The notes beneath the pieces are model-generated. The model saw only the letters and a list, made by a program, of their open reading frames with translations, did not search any database and was not told where the DNA came from. Both the position numbers and the translations under genes were made by a program. From Prosthecobacter debontii (GTDB taxonomy: Bacteria > Verrucomicrobiota > Verrucomicrobiia > Verrucomicrobiales > Akkermansiaceae), in NCBI GenBank assembly GCA_945885485.1, contig CAMCYT010000181.1:1-5497 (forward strand): a stretch of 5,497 nt of DNA, read 5' to 3'. Shown here piece after piece: positions 1-5,497 of this stretch; position 1 is the first letter of the stretch, and each line of letters starts with the position of its first letter.

Positions 1-1556
1 AGGAAAGCCAAGTCGATCAAGCGACCCGTCAGGGGATCTTGATCATGGGGAATTCAAGCGACCCCAAAAGCCTTGATCCTCAGGTTGTCACAGGTGTTTT
101 GGATAGCAACGTGATGCGCGCACTGTTCGAGGGCTTGGTTCAGTTTCATCCCTCGGAAGATCTGGCTACGCCGCTCGGCTCGGCGCTTGAATTGACTCCC
201 GATGAAACCTACACCATATGGACCGTCAAACTCCGGCCGGACGCCAAGTGGTCGGATGGAAGAGATGTTACGTCGGAAGACTACGCTTTCGCTTACGAGC
301 GCATTCTCACACCGGAACTCGCCGCCAAATACGCAGAGATGCTCTATTTCGTAGAAGGTGCTGAAGCTTTCAATAAAGGTGAAACCAAAGATTTCTCAAA
401 GGTAGGGATTGAAATCATCGATACCTATCAGTTCAAAATCAAACTTCGTGGCCCGACGCCTTATTTCAAAGAAGTGCTCAAGCACTACACATGGAATCCG
501 GTTCCCAAACACGTCGTGCTGGAGCACGGGAAAATCGGAACGATCGGTAACCCATGGTCAAAAGTAGAAAACCACGTCAGCAACGGCCCTTTCAGGCTCA
601 AATCATTCCGTCGCAATGACCACATCGAGGTTGAACGAAATCCTTATTACTGGGATGCGAAAAATGTATCGCTCAACGGCATACGATTTTTGCCGGTCTC
701 TAATCCATTTACAGAGGCGCGTATGTTTCGCGATGGCCAGATCCATGTGACTTACTCCGCGCCGAAAGAGGTTGTGGACATGATGAAGAAAAAGAATCCC
801 GAAGTATTACGCCAAGAGCCTTACTTTGGAACGGACATTCTTCGGTTCAACAACAAAAGAAAACCCATGGATGATGTTAGGGTGAGGCGCGCACTTAGCA
901 TGACTCTGGATCGTGAGGCGCTCTGCAAAAATATTTACAGCGGCTATAATCCGGCTTACGGGCTAACCCCTCCAACCACAGGCTACCAACCACCACACTT
1001 GGTGAAGTTCGATCCCGAAGAAGCTAGAAAACTTTTTGCCGAGGCAGGCTTCCCAGGTGGAAAAGGATTTCCCAGACTCAAAATGTTAGTTTCTTCCCGT
1101 GAAGCTGCTGCAACAATCGGTGCCGCTACGCAAGCGATGTTCCGTGAGCATTTGGGAGTTGAAATCGAAATCGAGAACAAAGAATGGACCGCGTATCTCG
1201 TCGCAATGCAATCCCTGGATTTCGATCTATGCTCGGGTGGCTGGATCGGTGATTACATTGATCCGCTCACTTTCCTGGAAATGTGGACCCCCGGAAATGG
1301 CAACAACAACACGGGATGGGAAAGCCAAGCGTTTTTAGATAAAATCAATTTGTCTCTACAAGTCACAGATCCTGCTGCGCGCTATGTTCATCTTAAAGAA
1401 GCCGAAGAAATTCTTTTAAATGACGCCCCCATGGCTCCCGTTGCATGGCGCTCTAAAAATTATTTAATCGATTCATCGGTAAAAGGTTGGGATCCGGTGC
1501 TTCTTGATTGCCATCCTTACAACAACGTCAGCCTCGTTCCGAAAAAGAAAGATTAA
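1..1556 (+). CDS. oppA: Oligopeptide ABC transporter substrate-binding protein, OppA-like (5' end outside window)
   Basis: This is the extracytoplasmic binding protein of a peptide importer (SBP family 5), which captures oligopeptides and delivers them to the OppBC channel. The frame is open from base 3 to the TAA at 1554-1556, giving 517 visible residues. A TTG at 39 could be mistaken for a start, but the family's first conserved strand (GNSSDPKSLDP, from base 48) begins at once and the frame stays open leftward, so the true start and signal peptide lie upstream of the window. The visible length is close to a mature E. coli OppA. Family landmarks in order are an EGLV segment near 129-140, NGPF at 582-593, DDVRVRRALSMTLDREAL from 870, GWIGDYIDP from 1239, and GNGNNNTGW at 1293-1319. 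No frameshift is seen. The permease gene follows after 7 bp, so the two are probably cotranscribed. The family assignment is firm; the substrate (oligopeptide rather than dipeptide or other solute) is inferred from resemblance to OppA. Confidence 0.93.
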   Translation, partial: ESQVDQATRQGILIMGNSSDPKSLDPQVVTGVLDSNVMRALFEGLVQFHPSEDLATPLGSALELTPDETYTIWTVKLRPDAKWSDGRDVTSEDYAFAYERILTPELAAKYAEMLYFVEGAEAFNKGETKDFSKVGIEIIDTYQFKIKLRGPTPYFKEVLKHYTWNPVPKHVVLEHGKIGTIGNPWSKVENHVSNGPFRLKSFRRNDHIEVERNPYYWDAKNVSLNGIRFLPVSNPFTEARMFRDGQIHVTYSAPKEVVDMMKKKNPEVLRQEPYFGTDILRFNNKRKPMDDVRVRRALSMTLDREALCKNIYSGYNPAYGLTPPTTGYQPPHLVKFDPEEARKLFAEAGFPGGKGFPRLKMLVSSREAAATIGAATQAMFREHLGVEIEIENKEWTAYLVAMQSLDFDLCSGGWIGDYIDPLTFLEMWTPGNGNNNTGWESQAFLDKINLSLQVTDPAARYVHLKEAEEILLNDAPMAPVAWRSKNYLIDSSVKGWDPVLLDCHPYNNVSLVPKKKD

Positions 1557-1563
1557 CAAGGCC

Positions 1564-2478
1564 ATGCTCAAACTTCTTATATCCCGATTTTTCCAAGGTT
1601 TGTTGACGTTGTTCGTTCTCGTTACGCTGACGTTCTTTCTCGTTCGTGCGATGCCGGGAAGTCCCTACACCTCCGAAAAGGCTGTTCCCGCACACATCCT
1701 GGAGCAGATGAATGCCTATACCGGACTCGATAAGCCTTTGCCAGTTCAGTATGCACGTTATTTAAAAAACCTGATCATTCATCAGGATCTCGGCATCATG
1801 ATCAAAAAGGATGGGGTGAAAGTTTCCGAGATCATCCGCGATTCTTTTCCCGTATCGCTAACTCTCGGCTTGGCATCCATGGCCATCGCTTTAATGGTCG
1901 GAATACCTGCAGGTGTGATCGCGGCAGTCAAAAAAAATACACCTGTCGACTTCGCGTGCCTCTCGTTTGCGATGCTCGGCATCTGCCTTCCCAGTTTCGT
2001 CATCGGGCCGTTGTTAGCAGTGTTCGTAGGCCTGAAGTTTCAAGCAATCAATGTCGCGGGTTGGAGTTCACCAACCGATTGGATTCTTCCTGCGGTAACC
2101 CTCGGTATGATCAACGCCGCGTATCTCGCCCGACTTTCACGTGGAGGCATGTTAGATGTGCTCAGCCAGGATTACATTCGAACTGCAAAAGCCAAAGGTG
2201 TCCCAGGATATAAAATCATCATCCGTCACGCCTTGCGTGGGGGGCTGATTCCAGCCGTCGCATTCGTCGGTCCGGCATTCGCAGGTATGATCTCCGGTTC
2301 ATTTGTCATTGAAACGATTTTCCAAGTTCCCGGTATGGGACAGCATTTCGTCAATGCCGCCACTGATCGCGAGTTTTTCCTCATCCAAGGACTCGTGCTG
2401 TTCTACGGATTTCTCATCGTCGGAGCGAACCTGCTAGCGGATCTTGCACAAATTGCGCTCAATCCGCGGCTGCGCTGA
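1564..2478 (+). CDS. oppB: Oligopeptide ABC transporter permease, OppB-like
   Basis: This is an inner-membrane permease subunit that normally pairs with OppC to form the peptide channel. The 304-residue product is the usual OppB length (about 306 in E. coli) and aligns by eye end to end, from MLKLLISRF to the terminal NPRLR. Likely membrane segments are near residues 9-28, 98-121, 131-157, 171-189, 228-252 and 271-296. The EAA-type loop that contacts the ATPase is at about 204-230 (YIRTAKAKG, then RHALRGGLIP). The ATG at 1564 is preferred over an in-frame TTG at 1504, because the TTG would add 20 residues that overlap the oppA end and are absent from OppB. Upstream there is only an A-rich purine stretch and AAGG two bases from the ATG, so coupling to oppA translation is likely. 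The 3' end overlaps the opposing gene by 20 bp. No oppC follows. Confidence 0.93.
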   Translation: MLKLLISRFFQGLLTLFVLVTLTFFLVRAMPGSPYTSEKAVPAHILEQMNAYTGLDKPLPVQYARYLKNLIIHQDLGIMIKKDGVKVSEIIRDSFPVSLTLGLASMAIALMVGIPAGVIAAVKKNTPVDFACLSFAMLGICLPSFVIGPLLAVFVGLKFQAINVAGWSSPTDWILPAVTLGMINAAYLARLSRGGMLDVLSQDYIRTAKAKGVPGYKIIIRHALRGGLIPAVAFVGPAFAGMISGSFVIETIFQVPGMGQHFVNAATDREFFLIQGLVLFYGFLIVGANLLADLAQIALNPRLR

Positions 2479-3328
2479 GATAGGTTTTTTGCAAAACCTG
2501 CATCGCCGTTGCAAGTTCCGCGTCATCTAACGGTCGCTCCCAAATTAGGAAGCGCGCGATCTCTCCATCAAAGGATTCTTTGCCGGGATGCTCGATCGCA
2601 TCTCGCTCCTGACCCACCGCCATCCGCGATGGATTCCCTTTCGGATCCACTGGAAAATCTACTTGCACCACGGCTTTTTCCGAACCGATGTGCAGGCTTA
2701 GCGTCGCGGTTTCATTGCCCGCGGTCATCCGTCCCGCGATGATGTGAAACTTTCCTTGTTCCAAAACAGGACCGATGAGTTGCGGATTGTTTTTATCAAA
2801 GCGTCCGAAAGTCTTTCCGTTTCGTGTTCCCCACCAGAGGGTATTGTCATCATTCAAACAACCCCAGACACCTTCGTATTTTTCGCCATTGCGTAGGTTT
2901 CCGAAAAACGAATTCACATCTTTTAAGCCGACCCGCTGAGGATGCACGGCGATCACCGCGATCCACGTGTGGCCTTTTCCAGTCGTTAGGCCATCAAAGA
3001 AATCCTCATCTTTGCACACGAGTTCTTGTTGGCGAAAATTAATCGAAGGCAAACCATTGATTTCGGCGGCGGATTTTCTAACAGTTGGTCTGCCGCTACC
3101 GGCTTCTTTGCGGCCTTGATCTTGTGGCACGAAAACCAATTCCGTTTTGATAGGCGCTTGATTACGCCACGCCATCACACGATCACCATCAGTAAGTTCT
3201 ATTCCTTTTGCGGCATCCAAATCTAGGATTAGATTTTTCGCAGGCAAAGAAATTTGCTCAGCGCCAATCGCAGCAGTAAAGCACAACAACTGCGCGAGTG
3301 ATGCGCTGATGAATGTTCTAAGCTGCAC
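2459..3328 (-). CDS. Exported LamG/concanavalin A-like domain protein
   Basis: This 289-residue protein appears to be exported. Residues 1-23 form a signal peptide (basic Arg4, hydrophobic core, probable cleavage after A23 in IGA-EQ). The rest resembles lectin/glucanase-fold (LamG-like) proteins frequent in Planctomycetes and Verrucomicrobia. Features seen are an opening strand LILDLDAAKG (33-42), W54RNQ, GSGRPTVR (77-84), QRVGLKDVNSFFGNLRNG (131-148), a GQERDAIEHPGKESFDGEIARF stretch (239-260) and IWERPLDDAEL (262-272), the usual end of LamG-type sandwiches. Only two cysteines (105 and 157) remain after cleavage and could form a disulfide. No catalytic motif is recognised, so sugar binding or any enzyme activity is unproven. 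The start must be GTG at 3328: the in-frame TAA of the phoH gene is two codons upstream, and any later start would destroy the signal peptide. No Shine-Dalgarno is visible, and the gene begins 3 bp after the phoH stop, suggesting translational coupling. Confidence 0.8.
   Translation of the reverse strand: MQLRTFISASLAQLLCFTAAIGAEQISLPAKNLILDLDAAKGIELTDGDRVMAWRNQAPIKTELVFVPQDQGRKEAGSGRPTVRKSAAEINGLPSINFRQQELVCKDEDFFDGLTTGKGHTWIAVIAVHPQRVGLKDVNSFFGNLRNGEKYEGVWGCLNDDNTLWWGTRNGKTFGRFDKNNPQLIGPVLEQGKFHIIAGRMTAGNETATLSLHIGSEKAVVQVDFPVDPKGNPSRMAVGQERDAIEHPGKESFDGEIARFLIWERPLDDAELATAMQVLQKTYLSAAAD
2482..2499. other. Small hairpin just past the oppB stop codon
   Basis: Perfect 7-bp arms, AGGTTTT at 2482-2488 and AAAACCT at 2493-2499, enclose a 4-base loop and begin 3 bp after the oppB stop. 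The repeat lies inside the last codons of the opposing LamG gene. It is A/T-rich and no T-run follows on either strand, so it is not a good intrinsic terminator. It might protect the 3' end of the oppB transcript, or be chance. Confidence 0.25.
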
Positions 3329-3331
3329 GAA

Positions 3332-4867
3332 TTACATCAGTTGTGCACCGGCCTCGGCGAGTTCTGAGCGCTCGCCGCGGTTTAGTGCGACGTGTGCTGT
3401 GAACGGCTGACCTTTCAGGCGGTTGCGGGTGTAAACGAGACCGTTGCTGCGGCTGTCGACGTATGGATTATCGATCTGTGCCGGATCTCCCACCAACACC
3501 AACTTCGAATCCCGCGACATCCGCGTTACGATAGTTTTTGCTTCCTGTGGGGTGAGTTGCTGGGCTTCGTCCAAGATGAAGAAACGATTCGGAATCGAGC
3601 GACCGCGGATGTAGCAGAGCGCTTCGATTTCCAAGATGCCTTGTTCCATCAAAATTTCGTAAGGCTTCTTCGCCGTGATCCCACTTGCTGTAGGTTTCTG
3701 CTGTTTGCGTTTCGGACCGAGTGGAACGTTCGGACGCATCAGCAGATCCAAGGCGTCGTGAATCGGTTGCAACCATGGGCGCATTTTCTCATCAAGCGAG
3801 CCCGGTAAGAAGCCCAGCTGATCACCCATGGAAACGACCGGACGGCTAACGGTGATGCCGTTGTATTTGCGATTAAACATTTCATGCAGACCGGCAGCAA
3901 CCGCGACCAAGGTTTTTCCTGTTCCTGCATGACCGTAGCATGTCACGAGAGAAATATCTGGATTGAGCAATGCATCGATTAAGCAGCGTTGACCGAGGTT
4001 CAATGGTTTCAGGGTTGTGCCATCGGGGATTTTTAAAACCTCCGGAATATTTAAGCGCACAAACTTGCCATCGAATTGTAGGCGCGCCGGAATCGTTTGT
4101 TTTTCTCCACTGCTGAGCAGCACATACTCATTGATTGCAACGCCTTCGTATCTTTCCTGTTGCAGTTCAATTTCTCCACTGCTGGCGAAACGATGCAGCT
4201 CAGATGCATCCACTTCCACGCGCCGCACATCATAGTTAGAAACCTCACGCGCATCGACTTTGTCATTGAGATAATCCTGACACTCAATGCTAACAGCGCG
4301 CGCCTTGAGCTGGAGGTTGATGTCCTTTGTGACCAGCGCAACTTGTCCGTCAGGATTGTATTGTCTCAGCAGAAAACATGCGGCGAGAATGCGGTGATCG
4401 ACTCGTTCCCGATCTGGAAAAATCCGATAGAACTGCTTAAGTTGCTCAGAGTTGTCCGGGCAGCTAGTTGGATCGTAAATCACCAAGCGAATCGTGCCGC
4501 CACCTACAGTTGGAACTCCACCTGTCACGGATGCTGCCGTAGAAAAGATGTCGGTCAAACGGCGGTGGACACGGCGGGCGTTTGCACCGCGCTCGTTTTG
4601 TTCGCTTTTGAATTTATCCAGCTCCGCGAGCACATCGACAAGGATGCAAATATGGTTTTCTTTAAACCGTTCCAAGCAGCCCGGATCATGAAGAAGGACA
4701 TTCGTATCGAGCACATAGTTTTTCCCCATTTGCGAGGGAGCTTTGAGACCGAATTCTTCCACCGCTTTGTTGGTTGTGCGGCGGGTTTTGCGAATAGTTG
4801 TCGTAGGTGCTGTAGCGTTGGATTGATCAAACAGGGCGGGTTGCATGGCCTCGGGAGTAGGGTTCAT
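3332..4867 (-). CDS. PhoH2-type PIN-PhoH ATPase (YlaK-like)
   Basis: This 511-residue cytoplasmic protein joins a PIN ribonuclease domain to a PhoH P-loop ATPase; mycobacterial PhoH2 proteins of this design are reported to unwind and cut RNA. Residues 1-45 are a low-complexity leader. The PIN domain runs over about 48-200, with candidate acidic metal ligands D54 (LDTN), E82, D157 (VDHR) and D182 (TKD). A linker (about 215-290) leads to the ATPase: Walker A GHAGTGKT at 312-319, Walker B FFILDEAQQ at 429-437, and GDPAQIDNPY at 460-469. All the key residues look intact, so the protein should be active. A Lys/Pro-rich stretch at about 379-401 looks longer than in relatives I recall. An in-frame TGA three codons upstream of the ATG at 4867 rules out a longer protein; a second ATG (residue 8) is possible, and neither has a good ribosome site. 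The LamG-like gene follows after 3 bp. The RNA targets cannot be read from the sequence. Confidence 0.93.
   Translation of the reverse strand: MNPTPEAMQPALFDQSNATAPTTTIRKTRRTTNKAVEEFGLKAPSQMGKNYVLDTNVLLHDPGCLERFKENHICILVDVLAELDKFKSEQNERGANARRVHRRLTDIFSTAASVTGGVPTVGGGTIRLVIYDPTSCPDNSEQLKQFYRIFPDRERVDHRILAACFLLRQYNPDGQVALVTKDINLQLKARAVSIECQDYLNDKVDAREVSNYDVRRVEVDASELHRFASSGEIELQQERYEGVAINEYVLLSSGEKQTIPARLQFDGKFVRLNIPEVLKIPDGTTLKPLNLGQRCLIDALLNPDISLVTCYGHAGTGKTLVAVAAGLHEMFNRKYNGITVSRPVVSMGDQLGFLPGSLDEKMRPWLQPIHDALDLLMRPNVPLGPKRKQQKPTASGITAKKPYEILMEQGILEIEALCYIRGRSIPNRFFILDEAQQLTPQEAKTIVTRMSRDSKLVLVGDPAQIDNPYVDSRSNGLVYTRNRLKGQPFTAHVALNRGERSELAEAGAQLM
4102..4184 (-). repeat. Short in-frame direct repeat in the phoH linker
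   Basis: An identical 14-base string lies at 4102-4115 and 4171-4184, exactly 69 bases apart, so the copies are in phase. Both encode SSGE, at residues 229-232 and 252-255 of the PhoH protein, in the linker between the PIN and ATPase domains. Two copies are too few to call a repeat domain, and chance or a small ancient duplication are both possible. Confidence 0.5.
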
Positions 4868-5030
4868 GGGGTTTCAGATAATGGGTGGAGTTAATATCGG
4901 CAGGAAAAATTCCGGGCTCAGTGTGCGAGGTGTTCAACTCAAACGAGAAAGAACCTTTGGAATCAGAAACGATCCCAGTTGAGCCATCAAATGGCGACCC
5001 ACTGACTACACTTTTAATCAAGATAACTTA

Positions 5031-5058
5031 ACTATCGATAAACTCGCCGTGATGACAA
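5031..5058 (-). promoter_or_regulatory. Candidate sigma-70-type promoter for phoH
   Basis: Read on the minus strand, TTGTCA (5058-5053, five of six to the -35 consensus) is separated by 16 bases from GATAGT (5036-5031, four of six to the -10 consensus). It lies just past the terminator-like hairpin of the upstream gene and points at phoH, which suits its position. It would give a leader of about 155 bases. The match is modest and such pairs occur by chance. Confidence 0.25.
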
Positions 5059-5069
5059 TCGTTAAATGA

Positions 5070-5101
5070 ATCAGGCCTGAATTTTTCAATCCAGGCCTGA
5101 T
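5070..5101 (-). terminator. Hairpin, probable terminator of the DUF2934-like gene
   Basis: ATCAGGCCTG (5070-5079) and CAGGCCTGAT (5092-5101) form a perfect 10-bp stem, with three further A/T pairs possible after one mismatch and a TTTC loop. The hairpin starts 19 bp past the stop of the minus-strand gene at 5121, and on that strand it is followed by a modestly T-rich tail, TTCATTT. Position and stem strength fit an intrinsic terminator; the interrupted T-run makes it weaker than textbook examples. On the plus strand no T-run follows. Each arm is itself a palindrome, so a protein-binding role is an alternative. Confidence 0.5.
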
Positions 5102-5120
5102 GGTTAAATGGTTTTTAGCA

Positions 5121-5393
5121 TTAGGCGTCGGCTGATTTCACAGCTTCGAGCCAATCTGTATCGTGATCACCGGGAAGACCGAGATCCATCCGGCGACGGT
5201 AGTTTAAATAAGCGGAGTGCGCGATGGCCTCATAACTGGCGGATGTTTTCTTGACCGCTGGCTTCTTAACAGCGGTTTTCACGGCCTTTTTGGCAGCTTT
5301 TTTAGCTGCTTTCTTGGCAGGAGTTTTTTTCGCGGGGGCGGGAGCAGCAGCTTTTGGGGCGGCTGTCTTGGTGGTTTTTTTCTTGGCGGGCAT
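5121..5393 (-). CDS. Lys/Ala-rich histone-tail-like protein with C-terminal DUF2934-like segment
   Basis: This is a 90-residue, probably cytoplasmic or nucleoid-associated protein in two parts. Residues 1-50 are almost purely basic and low in complexity: by count 18 Lys and 16 Ala plus Pro and Thr, in AAKKAAKKA-type units resembling histone H1 tails. Residues 53-85 (YEAIAHSAYLNYRRR, then GLPGDHDTDWLEA) fit my memory of DUF2934, a short helical domain of unknown function with a conserved Ala-Tyr near its start and Asp-Trp-Leu near its end. Nucleic-acid binding is inferred from the tail only. The ATG at 5393 gives the natural MPAKKK start; no Shine-Dalgarno precedes it, only an A/T-rich leader. 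A terminator-like hairpin follows the stop. The strong Lys/Ala bias supports this frame over the antisense and shifted ORFs at the same place. Confidence 0.82.
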   Translation of the reverse strand: MPAKKKTTKTAAPKAAAPAPAKKTPAKKAAKKAAKKAVKTAVKKPAVKKTSASYEAIAHSAYLNYRRRMDLGLPGDHDTDWLEAVKSADA

Positions 5394-5497
5394 AATAAAT
5401 ATTCAGGTTGATTGGGGATAAGCACAATTGATGCCGTGAGTGGCATAAGTCGATTTTTCCGAGATTGCCAGCCCGTTTTCATCGTTTATGATAACAA
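5394..5497 (-). promoter_or_regulatory. Upstream region of the DUF2934-like gene
   Basis: These 104 bases up to the window edge should hold the promoter of the small basic protein. The last dozen bases before the ATG are nearly all A/T. No convincing -35/-10 pair was found. An inverted repeat, ATGCC-N6-GGCAT, lies at 5431-5446, about 40 bases before the start, and could be an operator; with 5-bp arms it may equally be chance. No gene on the plus strand is supported here. Confidence 0.35.

Larger units (their letters stand above)
4868..5120. other. Intergenic region between the DUF2934-like gene and phoH
   Basis: This 253-bp gap separates two genes read in the same (minus) direction. From right to left it holds a strong hairpin (5070-5101), a weak sigma-70-like promoter candidate (5031-5058), and a leader of roughly 150 bases before the phoH ATG. 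The leader contains a small GCCAT-CAA-ATGGC hairpin (4983-4995) and a 64-codon TTG-start ORF running from 5021 into phoH. The 8-mer GTTAAATG occurs on both sides of the hairpin (5061-5068 and 5103-5110). No recognisable riboswitch or tRNA is seen. Confidence 0.6.

Noticed and set aside
39..41. TTG at 39 as the start of oppA
   Set aside because: The frame is open to the window edge, the conserved mature N-terminus begins three codons later, and a signal peptide expected for a binding protein would be missing.
1504..1506. TTG at 1504 as the start of oppB
   Set aside because: It would add 20 residues not found in OppB and overlap oppA; the ATG at 1564 matches the family start.
2509..3226. Three plus-strand ORFs of 66 to 77 codons opposite the LamG gene
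   Set aside because: They are antisense to a protein with a signal peptide and family-like motifs, and have no features of their own.
3392..3808. 138-codon plus-strand ORF opposite the phoH ATPase domain
   Set aside because: It is antisense to a well-supported coding region and resembles no family.
4097..4894. 265-codon open frame on the plus strand
   Set aside because: It lies almost wholly antisense to the phoH gene, starts at TTG and resembles no known protein, while the opposite strand encodes an unmistakable PIN-PhoH protein with intact motifs. Its length is noted as unusual but fits a chance antisense frame.
3332..5393. PhoH2 plus small basic protein as a toxin-antitoxin or phage-defence island
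   Set aside because: The two genes are separated by 253 bp with a terminator-like hairpin, and no integrase, transposase or defence gene is nearby. The PIN domain alone does not justify the claim.
5217..5411. Gly/Phe/Ser-rich plus-strand ORF
   Set aside because: It is the complement of the Lys/Ala-rich coding region; the composition follows from that bias.
5279..5482. 67-codon minus-strand ORF upstream of and overlapping the DUF2934-like gene
   Set aside because: Its C-terminal half is a shifted reading of the Lys/Ala codons (Pro/Lys/Arg-rich), and nothing in its N-terminus is recognisable.

Overview
The window reads as an ordinary chromosomal stretch of a bacterium with roughly balanced G+C (judged by eye). 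The best guess for the host is the PVC superphylum, most likely Verrucomicrobiota. The clues, all from remembered family features rather than a search, are the subtype of the OppA-like binding protein, a secreted lectin-fold protein of a kind common in Planctomycetes and Verrucomicrobia, and a Lys/Ala-rich small protein ending in a DUF2934-like segment. None of the gene starts that can be seen has a strong Shine-Dalgarno sequence.

Layout. Bases 1-2478, plus strand: the 3' part of an oligopeptide ABC transporter operon. A binding protein (oppA type, cut by the left window edge) is followed after 7 bp by a complete permease (oppB). The second permease that normally follows (oppC) is absent; the strand switches instead. 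Bases 2459-4867, minus strand: a PIN-PhoH (PhoH2/YlaK type) ATPase gene, then 3 bp later a gene for an exported LamG/concanavalin-like protein whose 3' end overlaps oppB tail to tail by 20 bp. Bases 4868-5120: a 253-bp gap with a strong hairpin, probably a terminator for the gene to its right, and a weak candidate promoter for phoH. Bases 5121-5393, minus strand: the small Lys/Ala-rich DUF2934-like protein. Bases 5394-5497: its upstream region, with one short inverted repeat.

How the parts fit. OppA and OppB are the periplasmic capture component and one of two membrane subunits of a peptide importer; the other permease and the ATPases must be encoded elsewhere if the importer works. PhoH2 proteins couple a PIN nuclease to an RNA-dependent ATPase in the cytoplasm, and this copy keeps the expected catalytic residues. 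The partner gene encodes a protein that should leave the cytoplasm, so the tight pairing has no obvious functional explanation. No tRNA, rRNA, CRISPR array, insertion sequence or phage gene was recognised, and I do not see a clearly new system. The points most worth a second look are the missing oppC, the phoH2-LamG coupling, the short ORF overlapping the phoH start, the self-palindromic hairpin and the histone-tail-like DUF2934 protein.
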